DNA of 8,353 nucleotides from Clostridia bacterium (GTDB lineage Bacteria; Bacillota_A; Clostridia; Oscillospirales; Acutalibacteraceae), in assembly GCA_017423885.1 (NCBI GenBank), contig JAFPCJ010000174.1, positions 1-8,353 of the forward strand, in the 5' to 3' direction. The notes under the pieces are model-generated. The model worked only from the letters and a program-made list of their open reading frames with translations. It did not search any database and was not told the origin of the DNA. This document shows, piece by piece, positions 1 to 5,977 of this stretch (position 1 is the stretch's first letter; each line of letters opens with the position of its first letter). Position numbers and translations under genes: made by a program.

Positions 1-1
1 C

Positions 2-2020
2 GTATCTGCCGCATCGACTGTGCTCGGATATGTAAACGGTGTTAACGTCAACCTCCGCGCAGGCGCAGGCACCGGCTTCACCTCGCTCGGAAAATTAAGT
101 CACGTTCAGGTAGAAATACTCGGCAGTACCAAGGATTCCTCGGGCGCTGAATGGAAAAAGATACGCTACGGCAGTCTTGAGGGGTATATGCATGGGCAGT
201 ATGTAACCGTACTCTCCTCTTCGCAGACTGCGCTCACCTTTGAGGAGCAGTTGGCGCTTTTCCCCGAGGATTACCGCGAGCCGCTTCGCGCGTTGCACAG
301 CATATATCCTAATTGGAGCTTTACAGCCGATAACCTCTCGGTCACCTTTGACAAGGCGCTTGCGGCTGAAAGCACCTTCCCCACAAAGCTCATACCTGCG
401 TCCTACCCCAATTCTCTCAAATCCATGGGTGAAAACGCATATAATTGGAGCACGGGAGTCTGGGCAACAAATGCAGGAAATTGGGTGGGAGCTTCAAAGG
501 AGCTTGTTGCTTACTATATGGACCCTCGCAACTTCCTGAACACTACCGATATCTGGATGTTTGCAACCCTTTCCTTTGACCGCACTTCGCAGACGCGCGA
601 GGGGGTTGAAAAAATAGTTGCGGGTACATTTTTAGCAAACGGCTTTTCGGACAAGAGCGACTACAACGGCTCTTATATCGACATCATAATGGAAGCCGCC
701 TCGCAAAGCGGTGTCAGTCCATACATGATAGCTTCTACCATTATTCAAGAGCAGGGCACACAAGGTTCAAGCGCACTCATATCAGGTAATTACACCGGCT
801 TTTCAGGCTATTACAACTTCTTCAACTTCGGCGCAAGCGGCACAACTGAAGCCGATGTCATTAAAAACGGTCTTACCTATGCAAAAAATCAGGGTTGGAC
901 TTCGCGCTCCAAGGCAATAATCGGCGGCGCCAAAAAGATATCGGGCAGCTATTTCTCAAAGGGTCAGGACACTTATTACTACAAAAATTTCGATGTTCAA
1001 AGCGGAAATTTTTCCTTCCAATACGCGCAGAACATATATGATTCGAAAAACTCTGCCGCGAGTCTGCGGAAGATGTATATAGGCGATACCGCGTCTACCC
1101 TTAACTTCAGTATCCCTGTATACAAGGATATGTGGGAGACCGCTCCTGCAAAACCCGAGGAAAGCAGCAAGAAAAATAATTATTATTTCCTTTCGCTTGA
1201 TGTTTCGGGATTTTATATGCATCAAAGAAACTACGCACTGACCGTCTCGCAGGACACTCGGCTGACCTACACCCTGCCTGCAGGCGCGCAGTACACAGGT
1301 GATTCCCTTTTTCAACTCAAAAGCGGCAATAACACGGTCGTTTTGCCCATAAAGGCAGAATCGGGCGCTATGAGCAAATACACCTTAACTGTAACCGCCG
1401 CAAAGGACTGTCTGCTTTCGGTAAGAGACAAGAGCAAACCATTGATAATCCCCGATGCTCCCAAGGTCCTGCAGTATAATAACGGCAATCTGACGCTCAT
1501 CGGAAATACAGGTTACCAATACAGCATAGACAAGGTAAATTGGCAAAGCTCGCCCATATTCGAAAACATATCGCTTGACAGCGTTATATCGGTTTACTGC
1601 CGCACCTCGGCAGAGGAAGTAAGTGCCGCCACCAAGATAATGGCGGTATCGGCACCAAAAATAAAGCTCGTAGGCTCCAAAGCGGTGGCTTTCGAAGCAC
1701 AGAGCGGATTTTTGTACAGTGTTGACGCGATAAATTGGCAAAGCACCTCAGTTTTAGGTTTGCTTGAAGCAGGTAAGCGCTACACGCTTTATAAGTTGCC
1801 GCAAAACCGCGATGGCATAACCGTTTTTTACGATGGCGAGACAGAATTCATCACATACGAGCAGGACATCACGCCTGCCGCCAACGCTTCGGGGCTTGCT
1901 TTTCTCCGCCGCGCGGTAATTGATGATTTAGAGGTTTTAGACCTTGATATCAATTCAGACACCGTTGTAGATATCCGCGATGTAATAAGACTCAAAAAGC
2001 AGATACTGAACATGACATAG
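2..2020 (+). CDS. Secreted endo-beta-N-acetylglucosaminidase (GH73) with SH3b and dockerin-like ends, 5'-truncated
   Basis: This is a peptidoglycan hydrolase predicted to cut the glycan strand at N-acetylglucosamine outside the cell. The frame is open to the window edge (reads VSAAST before GTG at 20), so the real start and probably a signal peptide lie upstream; VSAAS looks like the end of a signal sequence, an inference. Numbering from GTG 20: bacterial SH3 domain 1-64 (GVNVNLRAGAG); linker 75-101 with FPEDYREPL and YPNWSF, common before this domain; glucosaminidase domain about 155-365 with YYMDPRNFL (165-173), IIQEQG with likely catalytic Glu244, GYYNFFNFGA (263-272) and KGQDTYYYKNF. A cadherin-like beta-sandwich follows (about 388-461), then two related beta units with YSIDKVNWQS (501-510) and YSVDAINWQS (566-575). 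The C-terminus (616-666) resembles a type I dockerin; only the second calcium loop (D643, N645, D647, D651, D654) is intact. A strong terminator follows at 2175. Confidence 0.9.
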   Translation, partial: VSAASTVLGYVNGVNVNLRAGAGTGFTSLGKLSHVQVEILGSTKDSSGAEWKKIRYGSLEGYMHGQYVTVLSSSQTALTFEEQLALFPEDYREPLRALHSIYPNWSFTADNLSVTFDKALAAESTFPTKLIPASYPNSLKSMGENAYNWSTGVWATNAGNWVGASKELVAYYMDPRNFLNTTDIWMFATLSFDRTSQTREGVEKIVAGTFLANGFSDKSDYNGSYIDIIMEAASQSGVSPYMIASTIIQEQGTQGSSALISGNYTGFSGYYNFFNFGASGTTEADVIKNGLTYAKNQGWTSRSKAIIGGAKKISGSYFSKGQDTYYYKNFDVQSGNFSFQYAQNIYDSKNSAASLRKMYIGDTASTLNFSIPVYKDMWETAPAKPEESSKKNNYYFLSLDVSGFYMHQRNYALTVSQDTRLTYTLPAGAQYTGDSLFQLKSGNNTVVLPIKAESGAMSKYTLTVTAAKDCLLSVRDKSKPLIIPDAPKVLQYNNGNLTLIGNTGYQYSIDKVNWQSSPIFENISLDSVISVYCRTSAEEVSAATKIMAVSAPKIKLVGSKAVAFEAQSGFLYSVDAINWQSTSVLGLLEAGKRYTLYKLPQNRDGITVFYDGETEFITYEQDITPAANASGLAFLRRAVIDDLEVLDLDINSDTVVDIRDVIRLKKQILNMT

Positions 2021-2138
2021 TCGGGTGCCCCGACAGGCAGACGTTGCCGTCTTTGAGTAAAAACGCAATATCGCCGCCCGAGTGCCTCGGGTGGCAGACG
2101 TTGCCTTTTGGGTACGGAATTTCAATAGTTGTTCCCGA
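2021..2138. repeat. Degenerate 57-bp tandem repeat built of small hairpins
   Basis: The repeat starts right after the TAG of the glucosaminidase gene. Bases 2022-2048 and 2079-2105 match at 22 of 27 positions, 57 bp apart. CAATA at 2066 and 2123 and CCCGA at 2077 and 2134 keep the same 57-bp period, so two units plus a short third start are visible. Each unit has two hairpins: TCGGG-TGC-CCCGA (2021-2033) or CCCGAG-TGC-CTCGGG (2077-2091), then GGCA-GACGT-TGCC (2036-2048 and 2093-2105). In the first hairpin the pair G2024-C2030 becomes A2081-T2087, a compensatory change that keeps the stem. The function is unknown; it could be a REP-like intergenic element or 3'-UTR structure of the upstream mRNA. 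Confidence 0.6.
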
Positions 2139-2174
2139 CCATGTCATTGCGAGCGTTAGCTTTACTATACAATT

Positions 2175-2209
2175 AAGTGGGATGTCTTACAAAGACATCC
2201 CACTTTTTT
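2175..2209 (+). terminator. Strong rho-independent terminator of the glucosaminidase gene
   Basis: A perfect 14-bp stem (AAGTGGGATGTCTT at 2175-2188 paired with 2192-2205) with an ACA loop runs into six T (2204-2209). Read on the minus strand, the stem is followed by AATTGTATA rather than a T-run, so it should work mainly for plus-strand transcripts. The last bases of the T-tract plus the next A encode the TAA stop of the convergent amidase gene. Confidence 0.92.
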
Positions 2210-3113
2210 ATGCCGATACTATTCTTATTTGCAACCTATCTATAGGCTTTGAATAAATGCCTGCGTAGCCATCAGCACCGCTTCCGTAATTTCTTACCCA
2301 AGGCAGATATATTCCGCCTACTGTAGATACTCGGTATTCCACCGCGGCGCCCTCTATACCCTCAATATACATCTGAATACCGTCTATCTCTTTGCCGTAT
2401 ATTCCGGCATAACCGCCCTGTTTTTTATCAAGGTCGCGCACCCACGCAAGATATCCGCCGCCTTTAAGATGAGCTCGGTATATTATACTGCCGCTTGTAA
2501 GCCGTGCGCGGAAGCCCGTCATTGCACGACCCTTTATTCCTGCAAAGCCCTCATTGGTTTTTTCCTCGTAATTTGTGACATCTTCCCACCAGCGGTCGGT
2601 AAACGCCGCATAGATAACACTTGGAAGCTCGGTTGAATAATGCGCTCTTACTCGGTTTAAAAAATATTCCCAGCCATACTGCTCAAGAGTACGGTGGGGA
2701 CAGCGTTTTCCGCTGTAATCCTCATGCTTTGTAACTGCTGTCAGCCCTAAACCGAATTGCTTTAAGAGACCGGCTGTAAGCATTGCCGCATTTTCCTGCG
2801 CCTTTTCGAAGCGTTCTCCGCCTGTAAGCGAATAACATATCTCTATAGCAATACCCTTGCGGTTTCCTATGCCGTTCCCATCCCCTGCATGCCATGCATT
2901 ACGGTCAAGCTCTATACCCTGCACGGCTTCGCGGTCATCAACGGCAAAATGAAAGCTCACCTCGTTATTGTTGCTGTGCATATAAGCGATCTCCTGCGCG
3001 GCAGTGGCATCGTTTGCGGTATTGTGTATCACAATACATTCAGGCTTCATCTCAAACGGACATTTTAAAGATATCTTGTCGGCAGGACAAGGTATTTTTC
3101 TTATTTCAAGCAT
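2208..3113 (-). CDS. N-acetylmuramoyl-L-alanine amidase (Amidase_2) with endolysin-type wall-binding repeats
   Basis: This zinc amidase is predicted to cut the bond between N-acetylmuramic acid and the L-alanine of the stem peptide. The 301-aa start MLEIRKIPC is chosen because AAAGGAGA sits 7 nt upstream; the open frame extends 12 codons further to an ATG at 3149 with no comparable site. The amidase_2 domain spans about 20-155. By the T7 lysozyme pattern the zinc ligands are His30 (IVIHNTA), His130 and Cys138 (KHEDYSGKRCPH, the T7 spacing of 8), with Lys136 at the position of T7 Lys128. The T7 active-site Tyr46 position is Phe54 (SFHFAVD). The C-terminal half (about 187-299) repeats GYAGIxG (189, 234, 282) alternating with YRxxxxGGxYLxWVR (212-226, 260-274), as in clostridial endolysin and ChW-like wall-binding modules. 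No signal peptide or membrane segment is visible, so export would need lysis, a holin or another route. It may be a phage-derived endolysin or a housekeeping autolysin. It converges with the glucosaminidase gene. Confidence 0.9.
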   Translation of the reverse strand: MLEIRKIPCPADKISLKCPFEMKPECIVIHNTANDATAAQEIAYMHSNNNEVSFHFAVDDREAVQGIELDRNAWHAGDGNGIGNRKGIAIEICYSLTGGERFEKAQENAAMLTAGLLKQFGLGLTAVTKHEDYSGKRCPHRTLEQYGWEYFLNRVRAHYSTELPSVIYAAFTDRWWEDVTNYEEKTNEGFAGIKGRAMTGFRARLTSGSIIYRAHLKGGGYLAWVRDLDKKQGGYAGIYGKEIDGIQMYIEGIEGAAVEYRVSTVGGIYLPWVRNYGSGADGYAGIYSKPIDRLQIRIVSA

Positions 3114-3120
3114 GTACTTC

Positions 3121-3127
3121 TCTCCTT
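3121..3127 (-). promoter_or_regulatory. Shine-Dalgarno site that sets the amidase start
   Basis: The minus strand reads AAGGAGA here, 7 nt before the ATG at 3111-3113. It lies inside the longer open frame that begins at 3149, so it argues for the shorter protein. Confidence 0.75.
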
Positions 3128-3197
3128 TTCTGTATATACTATGCAGCAAAGGAGTAAAAGTATCTAAAAATGGTTATATATTTTTTACGCAAACTTC

Positions 3198-3226
3198 TTG
3201 AAAAAATTTCCTATACACGCTATAAT
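3198..3226 (+). promoter_or_regulatory. Sigma-A promoter of the phosphatidyltransferase gene
   Basis: TTGAAA (3198-3203) and TATAAT (3221-3226) are separated by exactly 17 bp. Transcription would start near 3233, about 25 nt before the ATG at 3259. The ribosome site AAGGTAAGG (3246-3254) lies within that leader. The gene is therefore probably expressed on its own. Confidence 0.8.
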
Positions 3227-3258
3227 AACTATAACATATCATTTGAAGGTAAGGTTAT

Positions 3259-3801
3259 ATGCTTCGTTTTATTCCCAACATCATAACATCATTACGCATT
3301 TGCGGAACGGCTTTTTTACTTTTCATTCAGCCGTTTACTCCGCTTTTTTATGCGGTTTACACGCTCTCGGGGTTAAGCGATGTGCTTGATGGCTTCATCG
3401 CCCGAAAAACAGGCAATGTCAGCGAATTCGGCACCAAGCTTGACAGCATTGCCGATCTTATGTTTTATACTTTAATGCTTTTGCGCATCATGCCTGTGCT
3501 TATAGAAAAGCTTCCTGTATCGGTTTGGATCGCCATTGCCGTGATACTGCTTATCCGCATTGCCGCTTATATTACTGCGGCTGTTAAATACCGCCGTTTT
3601 GCTTCACAGCATACCTGGCTCAACAAAGCAACAGGCGGCGGAGTATTTGCAGTTGCATACTTCATAAAGCTTCCATTTGCAATAGAGCTTTGCTGGGTCG
3701 TATGTGCAATAGCGTGCTGCGCTTCACTCGAAGAGCTTTTAATACATATACGAAACAAAAGCTATCATCCGAGAATAAAAAGTATCTTTCAAAAAGTATA
3801 A
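3259..3801 (+). CDS. CDP-alcohol phosphatidyltransferase family protein (PgsA-like)
   Basis: This is an integral membrane enzyme of the family that transfers a phosphatidyl group from a CDP-alcohol such as CDP-diacylglycerol to an alcohol acceptor, releasing CMP, in phospholipid synthesis. The full signature DxxDGxxARx8GxxxDxxxD is present as D41, D44, G45, A48, R49, G58, D62 and D66; the aspartates hold the catalytic metals. The 180-residue protein has several hydrophobic stretches (about 8-38, 66-83, 88-110, 128-155), as expected for the roughly six-helix fold. HTWLNKATGG (118-127) resembles a region seen in family members. The acceptor cannot be fixed from sequence; glycerol-3-phosphate (PgsA), serine and inositol-phosphate enzymes share the motif, so no symbol is given. 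ATG 3259 is supported by AAGG 5-10 nt upstream. It is divergent from the amidase gene and convergent with the arg operon, so it is probably monocistronic. Confidence 0.9.
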   Translation: MLRFIPNIITSLRICGTAFLLFIQPFTPLFYAVYTLSGLSDVLDGFIARKTGNVSEFGTKLDSIADLMFYTLMLLRIMPVLIEKLPVSVWIAIAVILLIRIAAYITAAVKYRRFASQHTWLNKATGGGVFAVAYFIKLPFAIELCWVVCAIACCASLEELLIHIRNKSYHPRIKSIFQKV

Positions 3802-3880
3802 ATCAAAGGTCGGTAACCATTACTTTGACTTTATTCTCTTGGTTTTGCTAAAGTGTTGCACTTGATAGTATAACTCACCT

Positions 3881-3928
3881 AAAAGAAAAGCCGTCTTATC
3901 CTTTGCAGGATAAGACGGTTAGTTTTTT
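3881..3928. terminator. Bidirectional terminator between the phosphatidyltransferase gene and argD
   Basis: An 11-bp perfect stem (CCGTCTTATCC 3891-3901 with 3908-3918) closes a TTTGCA loop and is extended by a G-T and an A-T pair. The plus strand continues into TTAG and six T (3923-3928). The minus strand continues into CTTTTCTTTT (complement of 3881-3890). It therefore fits both the plus-strand gene ending at 3801 and the arg operon ending at 3927. Confidence 0.85.
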
Positions 3929-5096
3929 ACACATTAGCCGCGGCAGTTTTAATTATTTCTATCGCCTTTTGAAGCGTTTGAATCGGGATATTAAGCGCAG
4001 GAAGCAGTCTCACCTTATCCTTTGCGGTAAGACACAGCACACCGTTTGCCATGCATTCCTTTACTATATCACCTGCCGCGCGTTCGGTAGCAATACCGAT
4101 CATTAGACCCTTGCCTGTAACGCCCTTAATGCCCTTGGCGCCTTCAAGCGCCGCAAATATGTATTCACTCTTTCGACACACCTCGGCAAGAAAATCGTCA
4201 TCCATGCGCGTAATAACGCTTACCGCTCCTGCACAGCACACGGGATTGCCGCCATAGGTAGAGCCGTGATCTCCGAAAGCGAAAACCTTCTCAACCTTCT
4301 CGCCAAGCAAAGTGGCTCCTATCGGCAGACCGCCGCCCAAGCCCTTGGCGGTAGATACGATATCAGGCATTATACCGTAATGCATAAAGGCATAGAGTTT
4401 GCCTGTTCTGCCATTACCTGTCTGCACTTCATCGACTATAAGCAGAATATCCTCGCGCTCACAAAGCGCCTCCACCGACTTAACATATTCACTCTCAAGC
4501 GCAATAACTCCGCCCTCGCCCTGAATACATTCTATCATGACCGCGGCTGTCTTATTAGCGGCTACTGCCGCTTCAAGCGCCGATATATCGTTAGCTGGCA
4601 CATGAAGAAAACCGGGAGTAAGCGGACGGAAAAGCTCATGATAGTGAGCCTGACCTGTTGCCGCAAGGGTAGTATGGGTTCTGCCATGGAAGCTGTTTTC
4701 AAGCGTAATTATATTGTAATACTCTTCGCCCTTTTTCTCGGCGGCATATTTTCTTGCCGCCTTTATGGCGCACTCGTTTGCTTCAGCGCCCGAATTTGAG
4801 AAAAACACCTTTTTAAGTCCTGTTTTCTCGCATAAAAGCTGTGCTAATTTAACGCACGGCTCGGTATAGTAAAGGTTAGAGGTATGCTGTACCGCACCGA
4901 GCTGTGAAATAACAGCGCTTTGCCATTGCTCATCCGCAAAGCCAAAGGCAGTAACTCCTATTCCCGAGCCGAGATCAATATATTCCTTACCTTCGGTATC
5001 GGTAACTACCGAGCCCTTTCCCGAAACTATCTCAACAGGAAAGCGGTTATAGGTAGACGCGATATACGCTTTATCAAGGTTTTGAAGCTCACTCAT
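3927..5096 (-). CDS. argD: Acetylornithine aminotransferase
   Basis: This PLP-dependent class III aminotransferase moves an amino group from glutamate to N-acetylglutamate 5-semialdehyde, giving N-acetylornithine in the cytoplasm. At 389 aa it has the usual family length. The sequence shows SNSGAEANE (100-108, phosphate-binding region), SFHGRTH (135-141), DEVQTGNGRTG (222-232, Asp222 for the PLP pyridine nitrogen), STAKGLGGGLPIGA (248-261, with Lys251 as the PLP Schiff-base lysine) and GSTYGGNP (278-285). It is the last gene of the arg operon. Its ATG lies inside the end of argB (ATGAGTGA, 8-nt overlap), so translation is probably coupled; no strong separate ribosome site is evident. Ornithine or succinylornithine aminotransferases look alike, but the operon partners favour ArgD. 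Its TAA stop falls in the T-tract of the opposing terminator. Confidence 0.96.
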   Translation of the reverse strand: MSELQNLDKAYIASTYNRFPVEIVSGKGSVVTDTEGKEYIDLGSGIGVTAFGFADEQWQSAVISQLGAVQHTSNLYYTEPCVKLAQLLCEKTGLKKVFFSNSGAEANECAIKAARKYAAEKKGEEYYNIITLENSFHGRTHTTLAATGQAHYHELFRPLTPGFLHVPANDISALEAAVAANKTAAVMIECIQGEGGVIALESEYVKSVEALCEREDILLIVDEVQTGNGRTGKLYAFMHYGIMPDIVSTAKGLGGGLPIGATLLGEKVEKVFAFGDHGSTYGGNPVCCAGAVSVITRMDDDFLAEVCRKSEYIFAALEGAKGIKGVTGKGLMIGIATERAAGDIVKECMANGVLCLTAKDKVRLLPALNIPIQTLQKAIEIIKTAAANV

Positions 5097-5952
5097 CTTT
5101 GGTCACCATAGTTCCTGCGCCCTCATCGGTAAGTATCTCCATAAGTATCGAATGGGGTACGCGACCGTCCATTATAATAACATTTTTAACACCGTGCTCA
5201 AGCGCTTCAATACAGCAATCGACCTTGGGTATCATACCGCCCGAGATAACTCCGTTACTGTAAAGCTTTTTGGCTTCAGATACCGAAAGCTGTGCAATAA
5301 GGGTATCGGGATCGTCCTTATCAAGCAATATTCCTGCAATATCGGTCATCATGATAAGTCTTTCAGCGCCCAAAGCGCCTGCAATATGAGCCGCGGCAGT
5401 ATCGCCGTTGATATTATAGGCATTTCCCTCGCTGTCACAGCCGACAGTAGAAATAACGGGGATATATCCTTTTTCAAGAAGATCAAGAACAGGAGTAATA
5501 TGTATCTTGGTTATCTCACCGACATACCCAAGGCGCTCATCCTTGATCTTAGACTCGATCAATCTTCCGTCCATACCCGATATTCCCATCGCCTTGCCGC
5601 CCTTCATCTCAATGAGGTTGACAAGGGTCTTATTCACCTTACCTGCAAGCACCATCTGTACGATATCAACGGTCTCTTTATCGGTAACGCGAAGTCCATC
5701 CACAAACTCGGCTTTTTTCCCAAGCTTATTCATAAGCTCGTTGATCTCGGGGCCGCCGCCGTGCACAAGCACTACCTTTACGCCTATCAGCCACAAAAGT
5801 GCAATATCTTCCATGACCTGTTGCTTAAGCTGTTCGTTTACCATGGCGTTGCCGCCGTATTTCACAACAACGATCTTGCCGTTATAGCGCTTTATATACG
5901 GAAGGGCTTGGGTAAGCACCTCTGCGCGCTGTATATTTGTAAAATCATTCAT
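5089..5952 (-). CDS. argB: Acetylglutamate kinase
   Basis: This enzyme phosphorylates N-acetylglutamate with ATP to N-acetylglutamyl 5-phosphate, usually the controlled step of the cyclic ornithine route. At 287 aa it shows the amino acid kinase fold: KYGGNAM (31-37, Lys31 for phosphate), HGGGPEI (64-70, substrate loop), GLRVTD (86-91), YNINGDTAAAHIA (179-191) and GGMIPK (238-243). The first 25 or so residues, including EVLTQALPYIKRYNGK, correspond to the N-terminal helix that builds hexamers in arginine-inhibited enzymes such as those of Thermotoga and Pseudomonas and is absent from the arginine-insensitive E. coli enzyme. The end HSILMEILTDEGAGTMV also fits the arginine-sensitive type, so feedback inhibition by arginine is likely (inference). 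AAAGGAAAG lies about 8-10 nt before the ATG at 5952. The gap to argJ is 25 nt, and argD overlaps the 3' end. Confidence 0.97.
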   Translation of the reverse strand: MNDFTNIQRAEVLTQALPYIKRYNGKIVVVKYGGNAMVNEQLKQQVMEDIALLWLIGVKVVLVHGGGPEINELMNKLGKKAEFVDGLRVTDKETVDIVQMVLAGKVNKTLVNLIEMKGGKAMGISGMDGRLIESKIKDERLGYVGEITKIHITPVLDLLEKGYIPVISTVGCDSEGNAYNINGDTAAAHIAGALGAERLIMMTDIAGILLDKDDPDTLIAQLSVSEAKKLYSNGVISGGMIPKVDCCIEALEHGVKNVIIMDGRVPHSILMEILTDEGAGTMVTKDE

Positions 5953-5977
5953 TTTATGACTTTCCTTTCTGACGCAA

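Noticed and set aside
3114..3149. N-terminal extension of the amidase to an ATG at 3149 (12 more residues)
   Set aside because: The strong AAGGAGA site lies within this stretch 7 nt before ATG 3113, and the extra residues MLHSIYRKGEKY do not make a signal peptide.
3130..3200. Candidate minus-strand promoters for the amidase (TAGATA-17-CATAGT, or TTTCAA-17-TATATA)
   Set aside because: Each hexamer matches only 3-4 of 6 consensus bases in a very A/T-rich stretch, so neither can be preferred over chance.
3803..3828. TCAAAG...CTTTGA inverted repeat just after the phosphatidyltransferase stop codon
   Set aside because: It has only 6 bp of stem and a 14-nt loop, so it is weak. The 11-bp bidirectional terminator at 3891-3918 explains transcription ending better.
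3851..3863. AAGTG-TTG-CACTT small hairpin in the 3802-3880 spacer
   Set aside because: A 5-bp stem with a 3-nt loop is short enough to be chance. It has no T-run and no second copy in the window.
4266..4799. A 177-codon open frame on the plus strand opposite argD
   Set aside because: It lies fully antisense to argD, which contains all catalytic residues. The translation has no domain-like features.
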